From the NCBI GenBank assembly GCA_022785125.1, contig JALFRA010000029.1, positions 1 through 64,000 on the forward strand: 64,000 nt of DNA. The letters are read 5' to 3'. Of this stretch, positions 44,173 through 54,901 are shown in pieces. The notes below the pieces were generated by a model. That model made no database searches and was not told the DNA's origin. It saw only the letters and a list, made by a program, of their open reading frames with translations. How positions within the stretch are numbered: the stretch's first letter is position 1; each line of letters begins with the position of its first letter. This stretch comes from Clostridiales bacterium (GTDB lineage Bacteria > Bacillota > Clostridia > Oscillospirales > Oscillospiraceae). Both the position numbers and the translations under genes were made by a program.

Positions 44173-45831
44173 ATGGCTGAAAAACTGAAAATCATTTCTC
44201 TGGGCGGTCTGAACGAGATCGGCAAAAACCTGACCGTATATGAATACGGCGGGGACATGATCATCGTGGACGTAGGTATGGGCTTCCCGGATGACGATAT
44301 GTACGGCATTGACGTGGTCATCCCCGACTTTTCCTACCTGATCAAGAATAAGGACCGCATCCGGGGCATCTTCCTGACTCACGGTCACGAGGACCACATC
44401 GGCTCCATCCCCTATCTTCTGCGGGATGTGAATGTGCCCATCTACGCCACCCGGATGACCGCCGGCCTGGTGAAGCTGAAGCTGGAGGAGCACCGTCTGG
44501 CGAACAAGACCAAGCTCATCACCTGTGAAGCCGGCGAGACCGTAAAGGCGGGCAAGTTCAGCGTGGAGTTTATCCATGTAAACCATTCCATCGCCGATGC
44601 CTGCGGCTTTGCCATCAAGTGCGCCGTGGGTACCGTCATTCATACCGGCGACTTCAAGATCGACCCCACCCCCATCCAGGGCGGCATGATCGACCTGGGC
44701 CGTCTGGGGCAGCTAGGCAAGGAGGGCGTTTTGGCCCTGCTGGCCGACTCCACCAATGTGGAGCGCCCCGGCTTCACCAAGAGTGAGCGCAGCGTGGGCG
44801 ACTCCTTTGACGCCCTGTTCCGGGGCTGTGAGCAGCGCATCATCATCACCACCTTCGCCTCCAATGTGGACCGCATCCAGCAGATCATCGACGTGGCCGC
44901 CCGGTATGGCCGCAAGGTGGCGGTAACCGGCCGCTCCATGGAAAACGCCATGAAGGTGTCCACCGAGCTGGGCTATATGAAGATCCCCGACGGGGTCCTG
45001 GTGGATCTGGCTCATATCAAGAGCCTGCCCAAGAACAAGATCTGCATCATCACCACCGGCAGCCAGGGCGAGACCATGTCGGCCCTCACCCGCATGGCTT
45101 TCAATACCCACCGCCAGGTGGACATCCAGGCCGGCGATCGGGTGATCCTCTCCGCCTCCGCCATTCCCGGTAATGAAAATGCCATCGGCAGCGTGATCAA
45201 TGAGCTCTACCGCAAGGACGCCGAGGTGGTGAACGAGCGGGAGCGGGCCCTCCATGTGTCCGGCCACGCCTGTCAGGAGGAGCTGAAGATCATCCACGCT
45301 CTGGTGAAGCCCAAATTCTTCATCCCCGTCCATGGTGAGCAGCGGATGCTGAAGATCCACGCCAAGCTGGCCCAGCAGATGGGCATGAATCCCAAGAACA
45401 TCATTATCAGCGACATCGGCAAGGTCATTGAGCTGACCCCCAACTCCGCCAAGATCAACGGCACCGTACCCGCCGGCCGTGTGTTCGTGGACGGCTATGG
45501 CGTGGGCGATGTGGGCAGCGTGGTGCTGCGGGACCGCAAGCATCTGGCCGAGGATGGCATGATCGTGGTTGTCGTGTCCATGTCCGGTGAGGACGGCTCT
45601 GTGGTATCCGGCCCGGACATCATTACCCGCGGCTTTGTCTACGTGAAGGAATCTGAGGGTCTGATGGAGGAATTGCGGAAGGTGTCCATTACTGCGCTGG
45701 AGAACTGCCAGCGGGACAGCCTCACCGATTGGGCTGCCATCAAGTCTGAGATCAAGAACTCCATCTCCAGCTTCCTTTATAAGAAAACCAAGCGCAACCC
45801 CATGATCCTTCCCGTTATCATGGAGGTCTGA
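44173..45831 (+). CDS. rnj: Ribonuclease J
   Basis: 5'-3' exo- and endoribonuclease in mRNA decay and rRNA maturation. 552 aa from ATG 44173. Metallo-beta-lactamase motif THGHEDHIGS (His70, His72, Asp74, His75), beta-CASP region (TGRSMENAMKVSTELGYMKI, TTGSQGETMSALTRMA, HVSGHACQEELK) and the C-terminal RNase J domain. AAAGGAG lies 15 bp before this ATG but only 6 bp before an in-frame ATT (44164), so initiation at ATT is possible. Confidence 0.96.
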   Translation: MAEKLKIISLGGLNEIGKNLTVYEYGGDMIIVDVGMGFPDDDMYGIDVVIPDFSYLIKNKDRIRGIFLTHGHEDHIGSIPYLLRDVNVPIYATRMTAGLVKLKLEEHRLANKTKLITCEAGETVKAGKFSVEFIHVNHSIADACGFAIKCAVGTVIHTGDFKIDPTPIQGGMIDLGRLGQLGKEGVLALLADSTNVERPGFTKSERSVGDSFDALFRGCEQRIIITTFASNVDRIQQIIDVAARYGRKVAVTGRSMENAMKVSTELGYMKIPDGVLVDLAHIKSLPKNKICIITTGSQGETMSALTRMAFNTHRQVDIQAGDRVILSASAIPGNENAIGSVINELYRKDAEVVNERERALHVSGHACQEELKIIHALVKPKFFIPVHGEQRMLKIHAKLAQQMGMNPKNIIISDIGKVIELTPNSAKINGTVPAGRVFVDGYGVGDVGSVVLRDRKHLAEDGMIVVVVSMSGEDGSVVSGPDIITRGFVYVKESEGLMEELRKVSITALENCQRDSLTDWAAIKSEIKNSISSFLYKKTKRNPMILPVIMEV

Positions 45832-45842
45832 TACAAACGATG

Positions 45843-45878
45843 AAAGCGGCTGCCGCGTCTGCGGCAGCCGCTTTTTTC
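45843..45878 (+). terminator. Terminator of rnj
   Basis: AAGCGGCTGCCGC and GCGGCAGCCGCTT, then TTTTCATT. Confidence 0.9.
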
Positions 45879-45879
45879 A

Positions 45880-45915
45880 TTAAAACGGGGCCGCTGCCTT
45901 TGGCAGCGGCCCCTT
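45880..45915 (-). terminator. Terminator of eno
   Basis: GGGGCCGCTGCC/GGCAGCGGCCCC with GTTTTAATG following on the minus strand. Confidence 0.9.
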
Positions 45916-45929
45916 GTGCTTGTCGAAAC

Positions 45930-47619
<1,690 letters not shown>

Positions 47620-49140
47620 TTAATTCAGGATCAAGGTTTCGCCATCCATCTCTGCGGGCTTCTCCAGGCCCATCAGATCCAGCATGGTGGGGGCGATGTC
47701 GGCCAGGCGGCCGTCCCGCAGCTTCACGTCGGCGCCCACGATGTAAAAGGGCACCAGATTGGTGGTGTGGGCGGTGTAGGGGGTGACCCCATCCTCGTCC
47801 AGCATCCGGTCGGCGTTGCCATGGTCGGCGGTAATGAGGGTCACGCCGCCCATCTTGGTGGTGGCCTCCACCACCTTGCCCACGCCCTCGTCCACAGCCT
47901 CCACGGCCTTCACAGCGGCGTCAAACACGCCGGTGTGACCCACCATATCGCAGTTGGCGAAGTTGAGGATGATGACGTCGTACTTGCCGCTCTCGATGCG
48001 CTTGACGGCCTCCTCGGTGACCTCGGGGGCGCTCATCTCGGGCTGCAGGTCGTAGGTCGCCACCTTGGGAGAGGGGATCAGGCACCGGTCCTCGCCGGGG
48101 AAGACCTGCTCGGCGCCGCCGTTGAAGAAGAAGGTCACATGGGCGTACTTCTCAGTCTCGGCGATGCGCAGCTGGGTGTAGCCCTGGCGGGCAATGTACT
48201 CGCCAAAGATGTTCTCCAGCTCCCGGTGGGGGAAGGCAATGAGCACATTGGGCATGGTAGCGTCGTACTCGGTGGTGCAGACGTAGGTGACGGGGAAGTA
48301 ACCCTTCTTCCGCTCCACGTCGGTGAAGGCGGGGTCCACAAAGCAGCGGGTGATCTCCCGGGCACGGTCAGGGCGGAAGTTCATGAAGATGATGGAGTCG
48401 CCCTCCTTCACCTTACCCTCCTTGGTGCACACCACAGGCTCCACAAACTCATCAGTGATATTGGCATCATAGGACTTCTGAACGGCATCCACAGGATCGG
48501 CGTTCTCAGTGCCCACGCCCAGCACGATGGCGTCATAGGCCCGCTGCAGGCGGTCCCAGCGCTTATCGCGGTCCATGGCATAGAAGCGGCCCATAACTGT
48601 GGCCACCTGGCCCACGCCCAGTTCCTTGCACTTGTTTACCATCTGCTCCACATACTCCTTGCCGGAGGCGGGGGGCACATCGCGGCCGTCCAGGAAACAG
48701 TGGACGAACACCTTGTGCAGGCCGCGCTTCCTGGCCATCTCCAGCAGGGCGAAGATGTGGGTGATATGGCTGTGGACGCCGCCGTCGGACAGCAGGCCGA
48801 ACACATGCAGCGCGCCGTCCCGCTCCTTACAGTCGTCCATAGCCTCGATATAGGCCTCATTCTCAAAGAAGGTGCCGTCCTGAATGGACTTGGTGATCCG
48901 GGGCAGATCCTGAAACACCACCCGGCCTGCGCCGATGTTGGTGTGACCCACCTCGGAGTTACCCATCTGTCCCTCAGGCAGGCCCACATCCATGCCGGAG
49001 GCCGCCAGCTTGCAGCCGGGGTTCTCGGCAAAGATCCTGTCCAGATTGGGGGTGTGGGCGGCGGCAATGGCATTGCCCGACTGATCGCCGCGCAGGCCGA
49101 AGCCGTCCATGATAATGAGGGTAGTCGGTGTTTTACTCAT
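47620..49140 (-). CDS. gpmI: 2,3-bisphosphoglycerate-independent phosphoglycerate mutase
   Basis: 3-phosphoglycerate to 2-phosphoglycerate via a phosphoserine intermediate. 506 aa, alkaline-phosphatase superfamily: IIMDGFGLRGDQSGNAI (metal Asp), catalytic Ser62 in GQMGNSEVGHTNIGAGR, FLDGRDVPPASG, and the C-terminal metal ligands in NCDMVGHTGVFDA and ITADHGNADRM. Start at 49140 with AGAGGT upstream. Both its stop (type A) and its upstream neighbour tpiA's stop (type B) carry inserted elements. Confidence 0.97.
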   Translation of the reverse strand: MSKTPTTLIIMDGFGLRGDQSGNAIAAAHTPNLDRIFAENPGCKLAASGMDVGLPEGQMGNSEVGHTNIGAGRVVFQDLPRITKSIQDGTFFENEAYIEAMDDCKERDGALHVFGLLSDGGVHSHITHIFALLEMARKRGLHKVFVHCFLDGRDVPPASGKEYVEQMVNKCKELGVGQVATVMGRFYAMDRDKRWDRLQRAYDAIVLGVGTENADPVDAVQKSYDANITDEFVEPVVCTKEGKVKEGDSIIFMNFRPDRAREITRCFVDPAFTDVERKKGYFPVTYVCTTEYDATMPNVLIAFPHRELENIFGEYIARQGYTQLRIAETEKYAHVTFFFNGGAEQVFPGEDRCLIPSPKVATYDLQPEMSAPEVTEEAVKRIESGKYDVIILNFANCDMVGHTGVFDAAVKAVEAVDEGVGKVVEATTKMGGVTLITADHGNADRMLDEDGVTPYTAHTTNLVPFYIVGADVKLRDGRLADIAPTMLDLMGLEKPAEMDGETLILN

Positions 49141-49194
49141 AGTTTACCTCTGTTCTAAAAGATCGACATGATGCGTCCGGGCGCTCCGCGCTTC

Positions 49195-49217
49195 TTACTC
49201 CTGATTGGCAGCGTTGA
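49195..49217 (-). pseudogene. Truncated 3' copy of tpiA
   Basis: Last seven codons plus stop (NAANQE-stop). 23 bp with two differences from the intact end at 49306, both synonymous. Confidence 0.8.
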
Positions 49218-49305
49218 CCGCAGCGTCAAGAAAATTTGCCGGCGGCAAATTTTTAGCGCAGGCCCTGCCGGCTATGCCGGCAGGGTGGCACTCCGCAAGA
49301 AGCAA
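49218..49305 (+). repeat. Type B element at tpiA stop
   Basis: 88 bp: CCGCAGCGTCAAGAAAATTT, a TTTGCCGGCGGCAAA stem, TTTTTAGCGCAGG, CCCTGCCGG/CCGGCAGGG, GGCACTCCGCAAGAAGC. The same layout as the two units after infB, 22 kb away; the terminal stem has a different sequence but stays paired. Confidence 0.88.
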
Positions 49306-50079
49306 TTACTCCTGGTTGGCGGCGTTGATGATCTCCACGAAGTCGGGGGCCTTCAGGGAAGCGCCGCCGATGAGGCCGCCGTCCACGTCGGGCTGAGAGA
49401 GCAGCTCCTGGGCATTCTTTGCATTCATGGAGCCGCCGTACTGGATGGTGACGGAGCGGGCCACGCGGGCGCCGTACAGCTTGCGGATCACAGCGCGGAT
49501 GGCCTCGCACACCTCGTTGGCCTGCTCGGCGGTAGCGGTCTTGCCGGTGCCGATGGCCCAGATGGGCTCATAGGCGATGACCACATGACGCATCTTGTCG
49601 GCGGGCACACCAGCCAGAGCGGCCTTCACCTGATAGGAGATCAGGTCCATGGTAACGCCCAGCTCACGCTGCTCCAGGCTCTCGCCCACGCACACGATGG
49701 GGTACAGGCCAGCCTCCAGGGCGGCGTGGACCTTCTTGTTGACGGTAAAGTCGGTCTCATTGTAGTACTGACGGCGCTCGGAGTGGCCGATGATAACGTA
49801 CTTCACACCGATCTCCTTGAGCATCTCAGGGGAAACCTCGCCGGTGAAGGCGCCGTGGGACTCATAGTGGCAGGTCTCGGCGCCAATGGCCACGCGGCTC
49901 TCCTTGAAGAGGCGCACAGCGGCCTGGAGGTTCACAGCAGGTACGCACAGCACAACCTCACACCACTTGGGCTTGCCGATGAGGGGCTTGAGCTCCTCAG
50001 CAAAGGCGCGGGTCTCGGAGAGGGTCTTGTTCATCTTCCAGTTGCCAGCAATGATGGTCTTACGATATCTTCTGTTCAT
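49306..50079 (-). CDS. tpiA: Triosephosphate isomerase
   Basis: Interconverts dihydroxyacetone phosphate and glyceraldehyde 3-phosphate. 257 aa: [11 protein letters not shown] (substrate Asn/Lys), [15 protein letters not shown] (catalytic His), and [14 protein letters not shown] (catalytic Glu), with [12 protein letters not shown] and [10 protein letters not shown] near the end. Start at 50079. It follows pgk in transcription order after a pgk fragment and element. Confidence 0.98.
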   Translation of the reverse strand: MNRRYRKTIIAGNWKMNKTLSETRAFAEELKPLIGKPKWCEVVLCVPAVNLQAAVRLFKESRVAIGAETCHYESHGAFTGEVSPEMLKEIGVKYVIIGHSERRQYYNETDFTVNKKVHAALEAGLYPIVCVGESLEQRELGVTMDLISYQVKAALAGVPADKMRHVVIAYEPIWAIGTGKTATAEQANEVCEAIRAVIRKLYGARVARSVTIQYGGSMNAKNAQELLSQPDVDGGLIGGASLKAPDFVEIINAANQE

Positions 50080-50187
50080 GGGTAAATGGGCCCCTTTCTT
50101 CCATTTTCTCTCTTGGGTTTTGATCCGGTTGGATCTGCGGCATATCTTCCGCAGGCTCAGTTTTGACGCTGAGGCGGCGCCTGTCTA

Positions 50188-50218
50188 TTAAGCATCCAGC
50201 AGGCAGGCCACGCCGGGC
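50188..50218 (-). pseudogene. Truncated 3' copy of pgk
   Basis: Last nine codons and stop of pgk (PGVACLLDA-stop), 31 bp with two differences from the intact end, both synonymous (Ala and Asp codons). Confidence 0.85.
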
Positions 50219-50351
50219 TCGTCGACGCAAGCTCCATATCTCTCGCTTCCCCGCAGGCGGAAAAGCTCGCTCATTTCGCTGCGCCTCCTCTCCCCACGAA
50301 ACCCGCTTCGCTGGGCTTTCGCGGGGGCCCCGGGAGCTGCCCGGAGCACAA
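50219..50351 (+). repeat. Third-type element at pgk stop
   Basis: 133 bp not matching types A or B overall: CTCGCTTCCCCGCAGGCGG, CTCGCTCATTTCGCTGCGC, then a hairpin CCCCACGAAACCC...GGGCTTTCGCGGGGGCCCC that resembles the type A head. Same gene-fragment / element / intact-gene arrangement as the others. Confidence 0.7.
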
Positions 50352-51623
50352 TTAAGCGTCCAGCAGGCAAGCCACGCCGGGCAGTTCCTTGCCCTCCATG
50401 AACTCCAGGGAAGCGCCGCCGCCGGTGGAGATGTGGGTCATCTTATCAGCATAGCCCAGCTGCTGTACAGCGGCAGCGGAGTCGCCGCCGCCGATGATGG
50501 TGATGGCGTTGCTGTTGCTCAGAGCCTCGGCCACAGCCTGGGTGCCCTTGGCAAAGGTGGGGAACTCAAACACGCCCATGGGGCCGTTCCAGATCACAGT
50601 GCCCGCATCCTTCACGGCGTCAGCGTAGGCGGCGATGGCCTTGGGTCCGATGTCCATGCCCAGGCAATCGTCGGGGATGTTCATGCTGTCCACCAGGACG
50701 GGCTCGGCATCGGCGGAGAACTCCTTGGCGCAGATGGTATCCTCGGGCAGGAGCAGCTTCACGCCCTTCTCCTTGGCCTTCTTCATCATGTCGTTGCAGT
50801 AGTCCAGCCAATCCTCTTCCAGCAGGGACTTGCCGATGGAGCCGCCCTGGGCCTTGAGGAAGGTGTAGGTCATGCCGCCGCCGATGATGATGGTGTCGGC
50901 GATCTCCAGCAGGTTGTTGATGACGCCGATCTTGGAGGACACCTTGGAGCCGCCCAGGATGGCCACCAGGGGACGCTTGGGATTGGCCAGAGCGCCGCCG
51001 ATGATCTCCAGCTCCTTCTGGATCAGGAAGCCGGACACGGCGGGCAGGTAGGCAGCCACACCGGCGGTGGAGGCGTGGGCGCGGTGAACGGCGCCGAAGG
51101 CGTCGGACACGTATACCTCAGCCATATCAGCCATGGCCTTGGCCAGAGCGGGATCGTTCTTGGTCTCCCCCTTCTCAAAGCGGGTGTTCTCCAGCAGCAG
51201 GATCTGGCCGGGCTGGAGAGCGGCGGCCTTGGCCTGGGCGTCGGAGCCCACCACATCGGAGGCCATGATGACCTCACGGCCCAGCAGCTCGCTCAGGCGC
51301 TTGGCAACAGGAGCCAGAGACAGCTTGGCCAGGGACTTCTTCCACTCCTCCTCGGTGATGGAGGCGGGGTCCTTTCCCTTCTCGGCCTGCTTCTTCACAT
51401 AGGAATCAAAGGTGGCCACGGGCTTACCCATGTGAGAGCAGGCGATCACGGCGGCATTCTGATCCAGCAGGTACTGGATGGTGGGCAGGGCCGCGCGGAT
51501 GCGCTTGTCGTCGGTAATGACGCCGCTGCCATCCTTGGCCATGGGCACATTAAAGTCGCAGCGCAGCAGTACCTTCTTGCCGGCCACGTCGATGTCTTTT
51601 ACGGTCTTCTTGTTGTAGTTCAT
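50352..51623 (-). CDS. pgk: Phosphoglycerate kinase
   Basis: 1,3-bisphosphoglycerate + ADP to 3-phosphoglycerate + ATP. 423 aa, about 25 longer than typical because of an insertion after SHMGKP (Lys-rich [19 protein letters not shown], about 78-100). [13 protein letters not shown] near the start, [12 protein letters not shown], and the nucleotide-site [13 protein letters not shown] near the C-terminus are diagnostic. The first codon overlaps the trmL stop (ATGA). Confidence 0.97.
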   Translation of the reverse strand: MNYNKKTVKDIDVAGKKVLLRCDFNVPMAKDGSGVITDDKRIRAALPTIQYLLDQNAAVIACSHMGKPVATFDSYVKKQAEKGKDPASITEEEWKKSLAKLSLAPVAKRLSELLGREVIMASDVVGSDAQAKAAALQPGQILLLENTRFEKGETKNDPALAKAMADMAEVYVSDAFGAVHRAHASTAGVAAYLPAVSGFLIQKELEIIGGALANPKRPLVAILGGSKVSSKIGVINNLLEIADTIIIGGGMTYTFLKAQGGSIGKSLLEEDWLDYCNDMMKKAKEKGVKLLLPEDTICAKEFSADAEPVLVDSMNIPDDCLGMDIGPKAIAAYADAVKDAGTVIWNGPMGVFEFPTFAKGTQAVAEALSNSNAITIIGGGDSAAAVQQLGYADKMTHISTGGGASLEFMEGKELPGVACLLDA

Positions 51624-52114
51624 ACTATACTAGCTCCTTTCATCTCGCCTTCCCCGGCCAATCCGGGAAAATCCAGTTGTCGCAGGGCTTCGTACGCCAG
51701 GATCGCCGCTGAGTTGGAAAGATTGAGGCACCGGGCCTGTGCCCGGATCGGAATACGAATACATCGCTGGCGGTATTTCTCCCGGAATTCCTCCGGCAGT
51801 CCGGCGGTCTCCTTACCGAAGATGAGATAGCACCCATCCCGGAACGTGGCCTCTGTATAGGGCCTGGGAGCTTTGGAGGTAGCCAGCCAGATATCCTCCG
51901 CGCCGGTTTTCTGAAAGAAGTCCTCCAGATTTTCATATACCCGCAGATCCACCAGATGCCAGTAGTCTAAGCCGGCCCTTTTTACGGCTTTGTCACTGAT
52001 ATCAAAGCCCAAAGGCTTGATCAGGTGGAGTCGAATCCCGGTAACAGCGCAGGTACGGGCGATGTTGCCGGTGTTTTGAGGTATTTCCGGTTCGTAGAGC
52101 ACGATATTCAGCAT
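51620..52114 (-). CDS. trmL: tRNA (cytidine(34)-2'-O)-methyltransferase
   Basis: Small SPOUT methyltransferase acting on the wobble base of tRNA-Leu. 164 aa: [55 protein letters not shown] and [18 protein letters not shown] are the TrmL motifs that form the knot. First gene of the trmL-pgk-tpiA-gpmI-eno series. Start at 52114. Confidence 0.94.
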   Translation of the reverse strand: MLNIVLYEPEIPQNTGNIARTCAVTGIRLHLIKPLGFDISDKAVKRAGLDYWHLVDLRVYENLEDFFQKTGAEDIWLATSKAPRPYTEATFRDGCYLIFGKETAGLPEEFREKYRQRCIRIPIRAQARCLNLSNSAAILAYEALRQLDFPGLAGEGEMKGASIV

Positions 52115-52249
52115 TTTATTCCCTCTTTACACCTCTATCACTGTTCAGCGCAGGCTATTGTACTCCAAAATTCCGTGGATTTCAACCGTAAAAGCATGAA
52201 AAAGTGGTAAAACGTATAGTTTTCTTTGCGCAAACTATGACTTCTTTCC

Positions 52250-52278
52250 TTTACTGCATTGCGGAACTGTGGTATGAT
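52250..52278 (+). promoter_or_regulatory. proBA promoter
   Basis: TTTACT (about 52250-52255), 17 bp, TATGAT (52273-52278). Confidence 0.6.
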
Positions 52279-52316
52279 GCTCACAGACGCAAGATCAGGC
52301 AAGGAGGATGAACGCT

Positions 52317-53120
52317 TTGCAGCGCAAGAAACAGGTACGTCGATTGGTGGTCAAGGTGGGTACTTCCACCCTCACCCGGGACACCGGCAGCCTCAATCTT
52401 CAGAATATGGAACGACTGGCCAGGGTGCTCTCCGATCTGGAGGGGATGGGATATCAGGTGGTGTTGGTTTCATCCGGCGCCATCGGCATCGGCACCAAGA
52501 AGCTGCGGCTGGACGCCCGCCCCACCGAACTGCGGATGAAGCAGGCCACCGCCGCCGTGGGTCAGTGCATGATGATGCACATCTACGACAAACTCTTCGC
52601 GGAATATAACCGCACCGTGGCCCAGATCCTGCTCACCGGCGAAGATGTGGACGCCCCCGTCCGGTCGGAGCATCTGCACAATACCTTTGAGGCACTGCTG
52701 GAGCTGGGGGTCATCCCGGTGGTCAACGAGAACGACTCGGTGTCCTCGGCGGAGATCGAGACCGGCCAGTGCAAGGTGCTGGGCGACAACGACACCCTGT
52801 CCGCCATTGTGGCCCGGCTGTGCGAGGCCGACCTGCTGGTGCTTCTCAGCGACATTGACGGACTGTACGATGCCGACCCCCGAACCCATCAGTCGGCCCA
52901 GCTGATCCACCATGTGGAAGCTGTCACCCCGGAGCTGCGAGCCATGGCCGGCGGCGCCGGCACCTGGCGGGGCACCGGCGGCATGGCCACCAAGCTCAAC
53001 GCCGCCCAGATTGCCCTGGACGCCGGTATCGAGATGGTCATTGCCAATGGCAGCAATATCGAATCTCTTTATGATATTGTAAACGGCGCCGACATTGGCA
53101 CCCGCTTCGCCGCCCCCTGA
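52317..53120 (+). CDS. proB: Glutamate 5-kinase (short form, TTG start)
   Basis: First step of proline synthesis. 267 aa: LVVKVGTSTLT near the start, VSSGAIGIGTKKL, VVNENDSVSSAEIE, FLSDIDGLYDADPR-like LLSDIDGLYDADP and GTGGMATKLNAAQIA. It lacks the C-terminal PUA domain of E. coli ProB, as in many Clostridia. An ATG at 52308 directly abuts AGGAGG with no spacer, so the in-frame TTG at 52317 (9 bp spacing) is the better start. Followed by proA after 76 bp. Confidence 0.93.
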   Translation: MQRKKQVRRLVVKVGTSTLTRDTGSLNLQNMERLARVLSDLEGMGYQVVLVSSGAIGIGTKKLRLDARPTELRMKQATAAVGQCMMMHIYDKLFAEYNRTVAQILLTGEDVDAPVRSEHLHNTFEALLELGVIPVVNENDSVSSAEIETGQCKVLGDNDTLSAIVARLCEADLLVLLSDIDGLYDADPRTHQSAQLIHHVEAVTPELRAMAGGAGTWRGTGGMATKLNAAQIALDAGIEMVIANGSNIESLYDIVNGADIGTRFAAP

Positions 53121-53137
53121 ATTACATGACTCATCCC

Positions 53138-53164
53138 GTAGGGGCCGATGCCCACATCGGCCCG
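53138..53164. repeat. GTAGGGGC palindrome between proB and proA
   Basis: GGGCCGATG/CATCGGCCC after GTAG. A member of the short REP-like group also seen at 31779, 36846 and 54482. Confidence 0.55.
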
Positions 53165-53196
53165 CTTCCACCTCATTATAAAAGGAGTGACAAATT

Positions 53197-54444
53197 ATGA
53201 CGCAGCTGGAAATGCAGGGTCTGGCCGCCAAAAACGCCAGCCGGGTGCTCTCCATTGCGGGTACCGCCAAGAAGAATGCCGCGCTGGAAGCCATCGCCTC
53301 CGCGCTGGAGGCCCGTCAGGAAGAGATTCTGGCCGCCAACCAGGAAGATATGACCGCCGCCAAAGCCGCCGGAATGCGCCCCTCCCTCCAGGACCGGCTG
53401 GCGCTGGACGGCTCCCGCATTGCGGGCATCGTGGACGGCGTGCGGCAGGTAGCCGCCCTCCCCGACCCCATCGGTGAGACCACCAAGATGTCCACCCGCC
53501 CCAACGGCCTGGTCATCGGCAAGCGCCGGGTGCCCCTGGGGGTCATCGGCATCATCTACGAGGCCCGGCCCAACGTTACCGTGGACGCCGCCGCCCTCTG
53601 CCTCAAGTCGGGCAACGCCGTTATTCTCCGGGGCGGCAAGGAGGCCTTCCACTCCAACCAGGCCTTTGTCTCCATCATGCGGGACGCCCTGGAGTCCGCC
53701 GGTCTGCCCCGGGACTGCGTGGCTCTGGTCACTGACACCACCCGCCAGAGCGCCACGGAGCTGATGAACCTGACCGAGTATCTGGACGTGCTCATCCCCC
53801 GGGGCGGCGCCGGCCTCATTAAAAATGTGGTAGAGAACGCCAAGGTGCCGGTGATCCAGACCGGGGTCGGCGTGTGCCACGTGTACGTCCACGGGGAGGC
53901 CGATCTGGATATGGCCGCCCGCATCATCCACAACGCCAAGACCTCCCGGCCCTCGGTGTGCAATGCCGCCGAGTGCCTGCTGGTGGACCGGGCGGTGGCC
54001 CGGGACTTCCTGCCCATGGCCTGGCAGCTGCTCCAGACCAAAAACCTGGAGCTGCGGGGCTGCCCCGAGACCCTGGCCATCCTGGGCGACTTTGTGGTTC
54101 CCGCCACCGAGGAGGACTGGGATACCGAGTTCGGCGACTACATTCTGGCCGTCAAGGTGGTGGGCGGCTTTGACGAGGCGGTGGAGTTCATCCACGCCCA
54201 CGGCACCGGCCACTCCGAGGCCATCGTCACCAACAACTACTTTGCCGCCCAGCAGTTCCTGGATCAGGTGGATGCGGCGGCAGTGTACGTCAATGCCTCC
54301 ACCCGCTTCACCGACGGCAACGAGTTCGGCCTGGGCGCCGAGATCGGCATCTCCACCCAGAAGATGCACGCCCGTGGCCCCATGGGCCTGGAGGAGCTGA
54401 CCTCCAGCAAGTTTGTCATCTACGGCACCGGCCAGATCCGCTGA
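53197..54444 (+). CDS. proA: Gamma-glutamyl phosphate reductase
   Basis: NADPH-dependent reduction of gamma-glutamyl phosphate to glutamate semialdehyde. 415 aa, normal length: VPLGVIGIIYEARPNVTVDA, ILRGGKEAFHSN, catalytic-Cys region RPSVCNAAECLLV and the late VNASTRFTDGNEFGLGAEIG. AAAGGAG precedes the ATG. Co-transcribed with proB. Confidence 0.97.
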   Translation: MTQLEMQGLAAKNASRVLSIAGTAKKNAALEAIASALEARQEEILAANQEDMTAAKAAGMRPSLQDRLALDGSRIAGIVDGVRQVAALPDPIGETTKMSTRPNGLVIGKRRVPLGVIGIIYEARPNVTVDAAALCLKSGNAVILRGGKEAFHSNQAFVSIMRDALESAGLPRDCVALVTDTTRQSATELMNLTEYLDVLIPRGGAGLIKNVVENAKVPVIQTGVGVCHVYVHGEADLDMAARIIHNAKTSRPSVCNAAECLLVDRAVARDFLPMAWQLLQTKNLELRGCPETLAILGDFVVPATEEDWDTEFGDYILAVKVVGGFDEAVEFIHAHGTGHSEAIVTNNYFAAQQFLDQVDAAAVYVNASTRFTDGNEFGLGAEIGISTQKMHARGPMGLEELTSSKFVIYGTGQIR

Positions 54445-54481
54445 GCATAGAATGGAGCGGCCCCATACGGAATTCTTGTTA

Positions 54482-54511
54482 CATACGGCGGGCAGCAATG
54501 CCCGCCGTATG
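54482..54511. repeat. Perfect palindrome between proA and small gene
   Basis: CATACGGCGGGC (54482-54493) and GCCCGCCGTATG (54500-54511), followed by GAATTTGTAGGGGG; a REP-like unit whose right edge provides the ribosome site of the next gene. Confidence 0.6.
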
Positions 54512-54531
54512 AATTTGTAGGGGGTGCTTCC

Positions 54532-54858
54532 ATGCTGGAACGCCAGATCAAGCCGGAGGGCGGCGTGGTATACTGCGACCTGGGCACCCTGTGCCCGGAG
54601 GCCGGTCAGATCATTGACTGTACCCTGACCCTGACCCAGGTGCTGCCGGAGCGGCGGGTGGCCCTGGCAGCGGAGCTGATGGACGGGGATACCTGTCTGG
54701 GGGCCCGGCTGTTCACCATCCCGCCCCATCATGAACCTGCCGCCGCCGATCTCAGGCTCACCGGCCTGCGCTTCTACCTGCCCGAAGGGACCGACCGGCC
54801 CCTCACGCTTCGGGCTGACGCCCACTATATGGACCGGAACGAGCGCTGTTTGCTTTAA
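54532..54858 (+). CDS. Hypothetical 108-aa protein
   Basis: Family not recognised. 108 aa with no signal or membrane segment; alternating hydrophobic and polar residues suggest a single beta-sandwich-like domain (YCDLGTLCPEAGQIIDCTLT, RVALAAELMDGDTCLGARLF, LRLTGLRFYLPEG). Five Cys residues. A TAGGGGGTG site precedes the ATG. It may ride on the proBA transcript and is closed by a strong terminator. Confidence 0.65.
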   Translation: MLERQIKPEGGVVYCDLGTLCPEAGQIIDCTLTLTQVLPERRVALAAELMDGDTCLGARLFTIPPHHEPAAADLRLTGLRFYLPEGTDRPLTLRADAHYMDRNERCLL

Positions 54859-54862
54859 AACA

Positions 54863-54899
54863 TACAGGGGCCGCTGCCAATGGCAGCGGCCCCTGTGTT
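54863..54899. terminator. Bidirectional terminator
   Basis: ACAGGGGCCGCTGCC/GGCAGCGGCCCCTGT, then GTTTTTTATT; also T-rich on the minus side, where it ends the RlmI-like gene. Confidence 0.9.
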
Positions 54900-54901
54900 T
54901 T

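Noticed and set aside
52308-52310. ATG as proB start
   Set aside because: It directly abuts AGGAGG with no spacer; the TTG nine bases further is positioned correctly.
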